NCBI GenBank assembly: GCA_947378785.1
Contig: CANCLK010000013.1
Coordinates: forward strand, 1-53,731
From: Comamonadaceae bacterium
Lineage (GTDB): Bacteria; Pseudomonadota; Gammaproteobacteria; Burkholderiales; Burkholderiaceae_C
Length of the DNA stretch: 53,731 nucleotides
Direction of reading: 5' to 3'
Both the position numbers and the translations under genes were made by a program. The first letter of the stretch is position 1. Each line of letters starts with the position of its first letter. A model generated the notes under the pieces. The model was given only the letters and a program-made list of their open reading frames with translations. It searched no databases and had not been told where the DNA came from. Positions 43,027-51,768 of this stretch are shown piece by piece.

Positions 43027-45793
43027 GGACGTTCTGCACGCGGCGTGTTTGCGCCGCATCGTACGGGCTGGCAAATACTTTGGCCATGTCTTCAGCCCAC
43101 GTTTCATGCGGGGCCGGTGCATTGCGACGCGTCAACAACTGCAACTGCAGCATGCGACGGGCGCTGATGTGCTCTGCAGGGGTTGGCAGTTCCGTCGCGA
43201 TCTCCATGCGCAACAAAGCTTCGGCTGAGTCGCCGGCAGCAGGCGCTGTGAGCGCCTGAACCCAACGTGTGCGCACAGCGGCGGGGACCTGCTTGCCGAG
43301 ATCTTGCCCCGTAGGCAGCTGCTCTGGGTCGCGCTTTTCCCATGCTGAAATCAAGTGGGTCAAGACCTCGCCATGAGCCTGTTCAGCGAGCTTTTTGAGG
43401 GCTGAATTAGCCGTCTCAAAGGCTTCACGCTGAGCCCGGAAGGCAGCATCGCCCAAACGCGGACCGCGCTCTTCAAATGCTGGTCGGTCGCTAAAACGAT
43501 CGCCGCGATCACCCCGACCACCGCGCTCTTCACGGAGTGGCTCAAATTTATTTTCCATACCGGTGCGTGGACGTGCATCTTTGCCGCCTGCGCGTGGGTC
43601 TTTCCGATCACCGAACTTGCCTCCGCGACCAGCCGGAACCGGCTCGGCCTTTCGATTGCCGGGACGGTCATCGCCGCGCATGGCCACCACGGGCTTAGGC
43701 GCAGCTTTGACAACGACCGGCGCTGGAGCGGGTTCAGCCTCGGCTTCGACTGAAGGCTCTGCGGCGGCAGTGTCATCCATGGCTTCTGACTGGACGGCTG
43801 CAACGGTTTCAGCGACTTCGGCCGCCTCTGCGGTCACCGGCGTTTCGGCAGAAGCTGCAACAACCGCAGTGGCGACTGCAGCGACAGGAGCGGCCACCGG
43901 CACTTGCCCACGAACCACCGCCTCAAGCGCCTTGGCCGCTGCGTGAATTTTTTGCGCGTCGCCACTGGCTGTAGCTTCAGCCACGGCCTTCGATGCCTCG
44001 ACCACCATGCGGTCAAACTCGCCCAAGGCACCAGCGGCTTTTTCGCGATCCGCGGTTTTGCGCTGGAAAGCGTCGTCAATGGGTTTGCGGAAAGCGTCCC
44101 AGAGCTTTTGCTCTTGCTTGCGCTCGATCGGCACTTGCTGAGCTTCATGCTGCCAGCGCTGCTGCACGGCTTTGACGGCGTCAATGCGCAGTTGTGGCTC
44201 GGCACCCAAGACCTGCGCCTCTTCAATCATGGCGCGGCGACGGGCCAGACTGTCGTTGCGGGCGGTGGTCAGCGGTGCATCGGCCGCGTCCATCGCCGCT
44301 TTCCAGACAGGCTGGATGTCGGCAAAGGTTTTTTCGCTCAGGTGCCCGGCTTCGCGCCATTTCGTGACAAAGCCATTCAGGCTGCGGATGTGATGCTTCC
44401 AGTCGGTGTTGGTCTTGTTGGCCTCAGCCCAAGCCAGCACTTCATCGATCAAGACCCGGCGCTGGGCCTTGGTGGCTTCAGTCTGCTCTTTGGTTTTTTC
44501 CAGCCAGGCTTCAACCACTTTGTGGGACTCGTTGCAAGCATCGTCAAAACGCTTCCACAGCGCGTGATTGGGTGTGCCGCCTTGGTCACTGGTTTTCCAT
44601 TGCTCACGCATGGCGCGCAAGGCTTCTTGCTGCTTGCGACCGCCCATCGGCTTGGCCACCAGCGCTTCAGCTTTCTCGACCAAGTCCTCGCGGATCTGGT
44701 CAGCCCGCCAGCGCTGCCAGCCTTCCAGTTCACCCGCAGCGGTCAATGCGGCATGCGAAGCCGCTTCAAGCGCGCTGTCTATATGACGGATGTTTTCCTT
44801 CAGGGCGTTGCGCAAATCTGCGGCGGCTTTGGGCGTTGACTTGCCATGGCCTTCAGCCACTTCAGTCTCAAGCTTCGTCAGTGCTTCTTGCACGGCAGCA
44901 GCGGCCTTGGACCGCAAGTCAGCCAGCACGGCGGGGTCGAGTTTGACCTTGGGTGCGCGCGCAGGTTTGTCGCCAGCCGGCGGGACCGCATCATGGGTAA
45001 CCCCACGCGCCGAACGCAATTCATCAGCCCAAACGGGCACTGCCGGCAGCGGTGCCGCAGGGTCTTCAGAAGCCGCCACAGCAATCGACAAAGCACCCTG
45101 AAAAGCCTCCCACATGGCCAGAAACTGAGCGCGTGATGCCTCTAAAAGAGGTGGGAACTTGGCATCAACACTGGCCCAGACCGGGTCTTGGGTGAGTTCA
45201 TTGGCCTGCTGCTGCCAGTGCGCGACATCGGCACGCAAGGTCTCCCAAACCGTCTGCGCGTCACGCCAAGGTTTGGTCGAGAGCACTTCGGTCCGTTGAG
45301 CAATCAGCACTGCGGCTTCGCGCTGCACCTGCGCACGGTGCTGCAAGTCTTCAATGGTTTTCACGCGATCGGCAAGTTGCACTTTCAGGCTGGCCAAGGG
45401 CTCGCGAGAAAGTGGCGCACCTGCCTTGGCGGCGTCACGCTGCCAAGCCAGGGCATCGGCCAAATTAAGCTTCGGCAGACCCAGCAACGCCTGCGCTTTG
45501 TCAGCCCATTCAGCGGCCACAGCTTCCTGGCCCTTGGCACGTTTGACGTCGTCGAGCTTTTCTTTCAGGAGTTTGGCAGCGCCTTTGTCACGGTTCGACA
45601 GCTCCTTGTAGACATCAGCCATCTGGTCCGCACCGGGGTTCGTCACCAGCCATTCGCGAATGCGGGCAGACCGTTCGCCCGAGGTCGGTGCACTCAAGGC
45701 GCCGCCGGTCAGTACGTCCATCGAATGGGTGTCAGCAGCCTTAGTCTGGGGCGATTTGGCGGCGGAAGAGTCGGCTTTTGCAGAGTTGGACAT
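43004..45793 (-). CDS. DUF349 repeat protein with Arg/Gly-rich tail
   Basis: A 929-residue protein of unknown function. The N-terminal two-thirds is helical and contains several DUF349-type units with recurring Trp and charged residues (WRDAQTVWETLRADVAHWQ, LWKRFDDACNESHKVVEAW, QKLWDAFRKPIDDAFQRK). An Ala/Val/Glu-rich linker follows. A low-complexity stretch rich in Arg, Gly and Asp (GRGGKFGDRK, REERGGRGDRGDRFSDR) resembles RGG RNA-binding segments, and a final helical region closes the protein. The ATG at 45793 is preferred over a longer frame from 45919, which lacks a ribosome binding site. An RNA- or ribosome-related role is possible but not shown. Confidence 0.82.
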   Translation of the reverse strand: MSNSAKADSSAAKSPQTKAADTHSMDVLTGGALSAPTSGERSARIREWLVTNPGADQMADVYKELSNRDKGAAKLLKEKLDDVKRAKGQEAVAAEWADKAQALLGLPKLNLADALAWQRDAAKAGAPLSREPLASLKVQLADRVKTIEDLQHRAQVQREAAVLIAQRTEVLSTKPWRDAQTVWETLRADVAHWQQQANELTQDPVWASVDAKFPPLLEASRAQFLAMWEAFQGALSIAVAASEDPAAPLPAVPVWADELRSARGVTHDAVPPAGDKPARAPKVKLDPAVLADLRSKAAAAVQEALTKLETEVAEGHGKSTPKAAADLRNALKENIRHIDSALEAASHAALTAAGELEGWQRWRADQIREDLVEKAEALVAKPMGGRKQQEALRAMREQWKTSDQGGTPNHALWKRFDDACNESHKVVEAWLEKTKEQTEATKAQRRVLIDEVLAWAEANKTNTDWKHHIRSLNGFVTKWREAGHLSEKTFADIQPVWKAAMDAADAPLTTARNDSLARRRAMIEEAQVLGAEPQLRIDAVKAVQQRWQHEAQQVPIERKQEQKLWDAFRKPIDDAFQRKTADREKAAGALGEFDRMVVEASKAVAEATASGDAQKIHAAAKALEAVVRGQVPVAAPVAAVATAVVAASAETPVTAEAAEVAETVAAVQSEAMDDTAAAEPSVEAEAEPAPAPVVVKAAPKPVVAMRGDDRPGNRKAEPVPAGRGGKFGDRKDPRAGGKDARPRTGMENKFEPLREERGGRGDRGDRFSDRPAFEERGPRLGDAAFRAQREAFETANSALKKLAEQAHGEVLTHLISAWEKRDPEQLPTGQDLGKQVPAAVRTRWVQALTAPAAGDSAEALLRMEIATELPTPAEHISARRMLQLQLLTRRNAPAPHETWAEDMAKVFASPYDAAQTRRVQNVLKALLKR

Positions 45794-46201
45794 GGTGAAA
45801 AGGTTTGATAAATAGGAGTGAAGCGCGGCGCTGACTGGCTCGTCAAATGTCGTTTCAGCAGCAGGCGTATGAGGAAACCAGAGGGTAAAGAGCGGGCAAA
45901 AAAGACTCAAACAGCCCACAAAATGGAGTACTGGAGGGCCAAAGTCTGCGCGCAGGTAAAAGCTTCAGGAATAAAGCGTTGGCGCTATTTTCGCTGTTTT
46001 TTGGCATGCCCCCCTAAAACAGCTGACAGGACTTGACCACGCCGACCAAAACTCAGTGCAAGGTTGTTCGCTCATCTTTCCACTTTCACTGACAAGACAG
46101 ACCCAATAACGGCACGTCAACGCAAGCCAAATCATCCATAGCCTGCGGTTTTAAACAGTCTTCATAGAAACCAAAAAGAATAAAGAATCAATTTCTTATG
46201 A
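45794..46201. other. Long intergenic stretch between the DUF349 and transglycosylase genes
   Basis: About 400 bases upstream of the DUF349 start with no supported gene. The open frame on the minus strand that reaches in from 45919 is only an extension of the DUF349 frame. Base composition falls toward AT-rich near 46150-46200, just before the promoter of the next gene. Nothing else was recognised. Confidence 0.5.
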
Positions 46202-46231
46202 TTGACAGGTTATTTGCCAACCTCCTAGAAT
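46202..46231 (+). promoter_or_regulatory. Sigma70-type promoter of the lytic transglycosylase gene
   Basis: A perfect TTGACA (46202-46207), 18-base spacer and TAGAAT (46226-46231). The expected transcript starts near 46238 and has an untranslated leader of about 140 bases before the ATG at 46381. Confidence 0.6.
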
Positions 46232-46287
46232 CCGCCCGACTCTGCTTAAAACGCAGCGTCAATTCAAAGCTGCAGCCTACAGCCCGT

Positions 46288-46329
46288 CCAACAAGACACC
46301 TCCTCAAGCAAAACCGCTTGGCTTGTTGG
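46288..46329 (+). other. Leader hairpin with anti-Shine-Dalgarno bulge
   Basis: CCAACAAG (46288-46295) pairs exactly with CTTGTTGG (46322-46329), and an inner stem forms between CAAGC (46305-46309) and GCTTG (46316-46320). The unpaired ACACCTCCT between the two stems contains CTCCT, which is complementary to the AGGAG at 46372-46376, the likely ribosome binding site of the gene. This allows a regulated accessibility of the start, but it is only a structural prediction. Confidence 0.45.
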
Positions 46330-46380
46330 TGACTCAATCCTAGCAACTGGCCACTAGCCAGAAGCGTCGAAAGGAGTTCT

Positions 46381-47217
46381 ATGACATTGGTATACAAGTC
46401 GAGCCTGCAACAATGCTTCGTCAATGCACGAAGCAGTGTCCGTAATGTCGTTAGAGACATTGCCGAAGGATTTTTTAACATCAGCCACAACAGCTTTGCC
46501 ATGCTGGGTTTGGCCTTGGTGTTCGTGATGATCACCCTGACCGCCCGGCCAGACCTGCGTGAAGCTGGCGAGAGCCGGCTGATGGCGTTGCTGTTAGCCC
46601 GGCAAGAAGCCACCATCGGCTTCACCGAGATCGGCGCTGTCGATCGCGCCACTGCGGCCAACCCAAAGGACTTGCCGACAAAGCAGGCCGCTGTGGCTTA
46701 TTGGCTGAGCAAAAAATATGGCGTTGCACCTGAGCCGCTGAGCGTTTTGGTGGCGCACGCCTTCGCAATTGGTGAAAAGTCCAAGTTGGACCCGACCTTG
46801 ATTCTGGCCATCATGGCCATTGAATCAGGCTTCAACCCATTTGCTCAAAGCCCTGTGGGTGCCCAAGGCCTGATGCAGGTGATGACCGGTATTCACCACG
46901 ACAAATATGCCCTTTTCGGCGGTAAGTTCGCGGCATTTGACCCGGTGACCAACCTTCGCGTTGGCGTCAAGGTGCTAGAGGAATGCATCTCACGAGCCGG
47001 CTCGGTTGAGGGTGGCCTGAAGTTCTATGTCGGTGCAGCCAACTTGGAAGACGATGGCGGTTATGCCGGCAAAGTCATGGCTGAGCACGCTCGACTGCAA
47101 GCTGTGGCCAACGGTAAACGCCCGGCGTTTGAAAGCCAGACAGCGCCGGTCGGTATTCCGGTCTCATTCCCATTGCCGCCTGTCCCTGCCAACCCACACG
47201 CGGCGCACGGCATATAA
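46381..47217 (+). CDS. Membrane-anchored lytic transglycosylase (SLT domain)
   Basis: A 278-residue protein. One transmembrane helix (about 39-54) anchors it, and the periplasmic part holds an SLT lysozyme-like domain. The catalytic Glu is E148 in LAIMAIESGFNPFAQSPVGAQGLMQVM, followed by FDPVTNLRVGVKVLEECI and the AAN segment that replaces the more usual YNxG. Lytic transglycosylases cleave peptidoglycan glycan strands with formation of 1,6-anhydro-MurNAc. AAGGAG lies five bases before the ATG. The Pro-rich C-terminus (PVSFPLPPVPANPH) is probably disordered. Confidence 0.9.
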   Translation: MTLVYKSSLQQCFVNARSSVRNVVRDIAEGFFNISHNSFAMLGLALVFVMITLTARPDLREAGESRLMALLLARQEATIGFTEIGAVDRATAANPKDLPTKQAAVAYWLSKKYGVAPEPLSVLVAHAFAIGEKSKLDPTLILAIMAIESGFNPFAQSPVGAQGLMQVMTGIHHDKYALFGGKFAAFDPVTNLRVGVKVLEECISRAGSVEGGLKFYVGAANLEDDGGYAGKVMAEHARLQAVANGKRPAFESQTAPVGIPVSFPLPPVPANPHAAHGI

Positions 47218-47450
47218 AGCGTTGTCTTGTTCGGCAGCTGAACTGAAGCCGTCAGCTACACTTATCCGGTGCGCAACTGGCGATAGGCTGGGCATGCTGT
47301 AAAAGCTGCCTTTGCTGACGTGGGACACCACTGGGAAGCGCGCCGCTCTGAGGTCATTTAACCAAGAGCGTTCAGCCGTTCGCCTGGGCAGCCCTTGCAC
47401 CTCTTCCATCTTGGGCCATGAGGTCAAGGACCACCGTCTCTAGGACTGCC
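47218..47450 (+). other. Leader region upstream of glyA with paired segments
   Basis: This 233-base spacer holds no gene. GCTGCC (47305-47310) can pair with GGCAGC (47387-47392), and GCTGACG (47314-47320) with CGTTCAGC (47369-47376) with one bulge, giving an extended stem about 60-90 bases before the glyA ATG. It does not match a glycine, THF or SAH riboswitch that I can recognise. The minus-strand open frame here has no domain. Confidence 0.35.
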
Positions 47451-48695
47451 ATGTACCACCGCAATATTCTGGTTGAACAAACTGACCCCGAACTCTGGGC
47501 TGCCATTCAGGCTGAGAACGCCCGCCAAGAACACCACATCGAGCTGATCGCCAGCGAAAACTACGCTTCGCCCGCCGTCATGGCCGCGCAAGGCTCGCAG
47601 CTGACGAATAAATACGCCGAAGGCTACCCAGGTCGCCGTTACTACGGCGGCTGCGAACACGTCGACGTCGCCGAGCAACTGGCGATTGACCGGATCAAAC
47701 TGATTTTTGGCGCGGACGCTGCCAACGTGCAACCGCATTGCGGCGCTTCTGCGAACGAAGCGGTTTTCTTGGCTTTCCTCAAGCCTGGCGACACCATCAT
47801 GGGCATGAGCTTGGCCGAAGGCGGTCACCTGACCCACGGCATGCCGCTCAACATCAGCGGTAAATGGTTCAACGTCGTGAGCTACGGACTCAACGCCAAA
47901 GAAGAAATCGACTACGACGCGATGGAGCGCAAGGCACATGAGTCCAAGCCGAAGCTGATCATTGCTGGCGCTTCAGCCTATTCGCTAGGCATCGACTTTG
48001 CCCGCTTCGCCAAAGTCGCCAAAGACGTTGGTGCGATTTTCTTGGTCGACATGGCTCACTACGCGGGCTTGATCGCCGCGGGCGTTTACCCGAATCCGGT
48101 GCCTTACGCAGACGTCGTGACATCGACCACCCACAAGAGCTTGCGTGGCCCGCGTGGCGGCATCATCTTGATGAAGGCTGAGCACGAAAAAGCCATCAAC
48201 AGCGCCATCTTCCCCGGCCTGCAGGGCGGACCGCTGATGCACGTCATTGCCGCCAAGGCCGTGGCCTTCAAAGAAGCCATGGCGCCTGAGTTCAAGGTCT
48301 ACCAGCAACAAGTCATCACCAACGCCCGCATCGTCGCGGAAACGCTGATTGAACGCGGCTTGCGCATCGTCAGTGGCCGCACTGAAAGCCACGTCATGCT
48401 GGTCGACCTACGCGCCAAAGGCATCACCGGCAAAGAAGCCGAAGCAGTTCTGGGCAGCGCCCACATGACGATCAACAAGAACGCTATTCCGAACGATCCG
48501 GAAAAGCCGATGGTCACCAGCGGCGTGCGCATCGGCACACCGGCCATGACGACGCGCGGGTTCAAAGACGAAGAGGCGCGCATGACGGCCAACCTGATCG
48601 CCGACGTGCTGGACAACCCGCGAGATGCCGCCAACATCGACGCGGTTCGCGCCAAGGTTCACGCCTTGACCAGCCGCTTTCCAGTCTACGGCTAA
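47451..48695 (+). CDS. glyA: Serine hydroxymethyltransferase
   Basis: SHMT interconverts serine and glycine with transfer of a one-carbon unit to tetrahydrofolate. The 414-residue protein has [41 protein letters not shown] and the PLP-lysine region [13 protein letters not shown]. The ATG at 47451 gives the family-typical [16 protein letters not shown]; an upstream in-frame ATG at 47418 adds an unlikely 11 residues. nrdR follows after 20 bases, an arrangement (glyA-nrdR) common in betaproteobacteria. Confidence 0.96.
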   Translation: MYHRNILVEQTDPELWAAIQAENARQEHHIELIASENYASPAVMAAQGSQLTNKYAEGYPGRRYYGGCEHVDVAEQLAIDRIKLIFGADAANVQPHCGASANEAVFLAFLKPGDTIMGMSLAEGGHLTHGMPLNISGKWFNVVSYGLNAKEEIDYDAMERKAHESKPKLIIAGASAYSLGIDFARFAKVAKDVGAIFLVDMAHYAGLIAAGVYPNPVPYADVVTSTTHKSLRGPRGGIILMKAEHEKAINSAIFPGLQGGPLMHVIAAKAVAFKEAMAPEFKVYQQQVITNARIVAETLIERGLRIVSGRTESHVMLVDLRAKGITGKEAEAVLGSAHMTINKNAIPNDPEKPMVTSGVRIGTPAMTTRGFKDEEARMTANLIADVLDNPRDAANIDAVRAKVHALTSRFPVYG

Positions 48696-48715
48696 GACGC
48701 TACGAGGACCGCTCG

Positions 48716-49165
48716 GTGAAGTGCCCGTTTTGTGGAAATTTAGACACTCAGGTCGTCGAGACCCGGGTCTCTGAAGATGCAGATTTCATACGCCGCCGCC
48801 GTCAGTGCAGCGCCTGTGAAAAACGTTTCACCACGTATGAGCGCCCCGATGTGAACTTCCCGGCCATCGTCAAAAAAGATGGTCGGCGCATTGAGTACAA
48901 GCGCGGCAAAATCCTCGACTCCATGAACTTGGCCTTACGCAAGCGCCCGGTTAGCACTGAGCAGGTGGATTCGGCGATAGAACGAATTGAGGAAAAACTG
49001 CTCAATTTGGGGCTTCGCGAGGTGCCGTCCACCCGCTTAGGCGAGCTGGTCATGCGCGAGCTCAAGAAGCTCGACAAAGTGGCCTATGTGCGCTTTGCCA
49101 GCGTGTACCGCAGCTTTGAGGATATTGACGAGTTCAAAACGCTGGTGGACGAAGTCCGGCGCTGA
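48716..49165 (+). CDS. nrdR: Transcriptional repressor NrdR
   Basis: NrdR represses ribonucleotide reductase genes in response to ATP/dATP. The 149-residue protein has the N-terminal zinc ribbon ([17 protein letters not shown] and [17 protein letters not shown]) and the ATP-cone domain starting near residue 49 ([19 protein letters not shown]). It starts with GTG. It is 20 bases from glyA and converges on the pilE-like gene with a 20-base gap. Confidence 0.95.
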   Translation: MKCPFCGNLDTQVVETRVSEDADFIRRRRQCSACEKRFTTYERPDVNFPAIVKKDGRRIEYKRGKILDSMNLALRKRPVSTEQVDSAIERIEEKLLNLGLREVPSTRLGELVMRELKKLDKVAYVRFASVYRSFEDIDEFKTLVDEVRR

Positions 49166-49185
49166 CCCTCTCTTTGTTTCCTATT

Positions 49186-49677
49186 TCACCGCCAGCAGTC
49201 AGCCACACTGAGATCGCTGCCAATCAGTCCCTTTAATCCAGTTTGGTTGATGGTCAGGCTGCCACATTTGTCGCCGGCCATCGCACCGACCGGCTCCGCT
49301 TTGAGTTCGTACGAATTGACCGTTGCCGTTTCCAACATCAGTTGGTAACGTCGATCTGACTCAAAGGGAATTCCTTGCAAGCGCAGCGGTAGATCGGGCT
49401 TCTTTCCGGGTGCTTCAGCCGAGCCATCGTAGCGCCCTTGTGCACTGTAATAGCGTTCCATGAAGTGCTGCGCCTCCAGCAAGACGGCGACCGCTTCCGC
49501 CCGGTGACCACGCTGGACGTACTGCGTGTAGCTGGGAAGTGCAATCGCCGACACGATGCCAGTGATCACCAACACCACCAACAACTCGATCAGACTGAAG
49601 CCGATCGAAAACCTAGGCGCACCGTGACGGAGATTGCCGCCACTGACAGAAAAAGGGGGCGTTGTGACGCAAAACAT
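49186..49677 (-). CDS. Type IV pilin-like protein (PilE type)
   Basis: A prepilin of 163 residues if started at the ATG of 49677. The leader is long (about 25 residues) and ends in Gly before FSLIELLVVLVITGIVSAIALPSYTQYV, with Glu at position 5 of the mature protein, as PilD requires. The globular part has two cysteines near the C-terminus (GDKCGSL and VADCWR), the typical D-region disulfide. It belongs with PilE-like minor pilins found at the end of fimT-pilVWX clusters. The TGA of pilX lies 18 bases upstream. Confidence 0.88.
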   Translation of the reverse strand: MFCVTTPPFSVSGGNLRHGAPRFSIGFSLIELLVVLVITGIVSAIALPSYTQYVQRGHRAEAVAVLLEAQHFMERYYSAQGRYDGSAEAPGKKPDLPLRLQGIPFESDRRYQLMLETATVNSYELKAEPVGAMAGDKCGSLTINQTGLKGLIGSDLSVADCWR

Positions 49678-49691
49678 GAGGCGTAGTCCAG

Positions 49692-50372
49692 TCAAAAAAC
49701 AGGCGGGTTAAGAATGCGGCGCCACGTACGGTCTGCCAGCGTCGCGGTTGAATCATGGGGGCCGGTGACGGGGTCCGCCACGACAGAACGCTGAATGCTG
49801 ACCAGCGTTTGCAGCCAGACCACCGAACCCGCGACCGTGAAACCGCGGGCGTCTGCAGCGTAGTCCGAGCTAAAGCCACGAGCCGTGATGACGTAGACAA
49901 AACCGCTGTCCATCGTTTGTTTATCCACCACGCAGTCGGGCATCTTGCCCGGCTTGAAAGCGCTCTCAGAGGACACCACGAATACCTCAGGCACGCTCAC
50001 CCGCGCGGCGGAGGAACCGCCCGACCAAGTACCCCGATTTTGCCAAGCTGGCGTGGTCAATCCAGAGGCGGCCAACAGGTTTGATTCTTTCAGCACATCC
50101 ACTCTGGATACGTCAGCCAAAGTCAACTGCGACTCGCAGTAACGCAACGCAGCCTCGGCATATTCCTGTGCCAGCACCTGCATCCGCAAGTTGTTGCTGA
50201 CCCGCTCGTTGGAGCTGGCATTGCGCAGCGTTGCTGCCGATGTCAAGGCAATGACCCCGAGCATGATGAGGACGATGATGAGCGATGCACCACTTTGTAA
50301 GGAACCTCGTCTGCGCTGGATTACAAAGTTGATCGTCCGAAAAAGAAAGAGAAAGAGAAAGGAATTTTTCAT
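49692..50372 (-). CDS. pilX: Minor pilus assembly protein PilX
   Basis: PilX is a minor pilin-like protein for type IV pilus assembly. The product starts KNSFLFLFLFRTINF and has SGASLIIVLIMLGVIALTSAATLRNASSNERVSNNLRMQ, the hydrophobic helix of PilX, which lacks the Glu5 of ordinary prepilins. TTG at 50381 overlaps the pilW stop (TTGA), but the ATG nine bases later is preferred. In most Burkholderiales, pilY1 follows pilX; here the PilE-like gene follows within 20 bases. Confidence 0.87.
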   Translation of the reverse strand: MKNSFLFLFLFRTINFVIQRRRGSLQSGASLIIVLIMLGVIALTSAATLRNASSNERVSNNLRMQVLAQEYAEAALRYCESQLTLADVSRVDVLKESNLLAASGLTTPAWQNRGTWSGGSSAARVSVPEVFVVSSESAFKPGKMPDCVVDKQTMDSGFVYVITARGFSSDYAADARGFTVAGSVVWLQTLVSIQRSVVADPVTGPHDSTATLADRTWRRILNPPVF

Positions 50373-50377
50373 GTCTC

Positions 50378-51169
50378 TCAAAACGGTATTTTGTTGCGCA
50401 ACGCTGTGGTGCCGAAGTAGGCTCGGTACAGATGTCCGTCTGTGGACTCTGTGGGCTCTAAGTCGCAGTCAACATACCGCTTGAGCGCAGGGTCTTCAGC
50501 GGTGATCACGGCCTCTGCGCTGCTGATAAGTAAACACACGCGCACGCTCAGCACATGGCTGAAGTCTTGCACCGCTGAGGCGTTCACATACCGCACCAAC
50601 TTTCGCGGGTTGGCGCTGTCGGCCTCGCCGTACCAGAACTGCAAACGCTCGACGTTGTCCACCAACGGTGCGGCGTTCCCCTTTGGACCGGTGCACTGCA
50701 AGGCGCCGCCGTTGGCCCGATAGCGGTTGTGGGTGAGACCCGATTCAGCATCCTTAAAACTGTTTCCCAGACAGTCTGAGGGTCGCCCGCCAGTGACCAC
50801 CGAGTTGAACAGGTCAGCCTCGTAAGTGATTTCGATGGCTGGCGAGTTGACACTGCCGCCGCATTGTGCCGGCGCATTGTCAGCGGCAGATTTGAAACCG
50901 TTGTCGCAGCCAAAAACTGCTCGCCCGTTGTACGTTTTGGTCAGCAGCGATGTTTCTGAAGCCAGGTTGACGGGTCGCGCATAGCCGGCCATGCGCAAGT
51001 CGTTCGACAAAATACGCAAACCAATCTGTGCGTCTTCGTCCATCTGCGCCAATGCCGACTGCAGCCGTCCGGTCTGCCCTGTGGTGAGATACGTTGCGAG
51101 CACTGCACCAACGACCACCAAGCCAATGACCAGCGCCACCAAAATTTCAATCAGCGCCGCACCGCGCAT
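50378..51169 (-). CDS. pilW: Minor pilus assembly protein PilW
   Basis: A minor pilin of about 263 residues. From the ATG at 51169 the leader is MRG, giving mature AALIEILVALVIGLVVVGAVLATYL with Glu at position 5. That start overlaps the pilV stop (TGATG), which supports it over a longer frame from 51235. The C-terminal part is Cys-containing and globular (CVCLLIS-like and YVDCDLEPTES segments), as in PilW. Part of the fimT-pilV-pilW-pilX-pilE order. Confidence 0.88.
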   Translation of the reverse strand: MRGAALIEILVALVIGLVVVGAVLATYLTTGQTGRLQSALAQMDEDAQIGLRILSNDLRMAGYARPVNLASETSLLTKTYNGRAVFGCDNGFKSAADNAPAQCGGSVNSPAIEITYEADLFNSVVTGGRPSDCLGNSFKDAESGLTHNRYRANGGALQCTGPKGNAAPLVDNVERLQFWYGEADSANPRKLVRYVNASAVQDFSHVLSVRVCLLISSAEAVITAEDPALKRYVDCDLEPTESTDGHLYRAYFGTTALRNKIPF

Positions 51170-51768
51170 CACAGGTTGATCCTGAAATAACTGCAGCGAA
51201 TGCTCCGGTCGCTGACCGACAGTCCGCTCGGGCATTCCGTGGCGCGTGCAGGCGTTTCATCCTTGCTGGCTGCCAAGGGGCCACGCCAGGCGATCCACAC
51301 ATCGGCCGCGACAGCGCTGGCGTGTCGCAATACAAACACCGAGCCTTCGGGCAATAAACGACGGGTTTGAAAACGCCACTGAGCCATATCCAAAACGGCT
51401 AACTCGCGGGTACTACAGACACTGAAGGCGGTATTACACCGCTGCTCGGGGGGACTGACACTCGCAGCCTGCCCCGAAAAACTGGTGGTGTAGTCGTAGT
51501 CGCCAGCCCAAAAGCCTTCAGCAGCCACCCCACTCTTTGCCGCCCGACCCTTGTTCGCTCGCATGCGCTCGCCAATGTCGCTGGCCAAGTGCGTCGCGAC
51601 CGCACGGTACTGGCTCATCTTGGTGTAGCGCAAGGCGGCTGCATTGAGACTGGCCAGCGCAAGCAGCGCCACGGCCGACAGCGCAATCGACACCAATACC
51701 TCGATCAACATGAAACCCCTAGGCTGGGTCGGGCTCGGCCACCGCCTAACGATGGTTGTCAGCTGCAT
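51169..51768 (-). CDS. pilV: Minor pilus assembly protein PilV
   Basis: A 199-residue type IV minor pilin. The prepilin site lies in QPRG/FMLIEVLVSIALSAVALLALASLNAAALRYTK, with Glu at position 5 of the mature form, and the PilV/PilI-like pattern of the first helix is clear. Several cysteines occur in the globular part. Its start overlaps the fimT 3' end by ten bases, and its stop overlaps pilW by one base, so the group is translated as a coupled series. Confidence 0.88.
   Translation of the reverse strand: MQLTTIVRRWPSPTQPRGFMLIEVLVSIALSAVALLALASLNAAALRYTKMSQYRAVATHLASDIGERMRANKGRAAKSGVAAEGFWAGDYDYTTSFSGQAASVSPPEQRCNTAFSVCSTRELAVLDMAQWRFQTRRLLPEGSVFVLRHASAVAADVWIAWRGPLAASKDETPARATECPSGLSVSDRSIRCSYFRINL

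Noticed and set aside
46188-46661. 157-codon minus-strand frame over the transglycosylase promoter
   Set aside because: It overlaps the strong promoter, the leader hairpin and the start of a well-supported gene, and its product is low in complexity.
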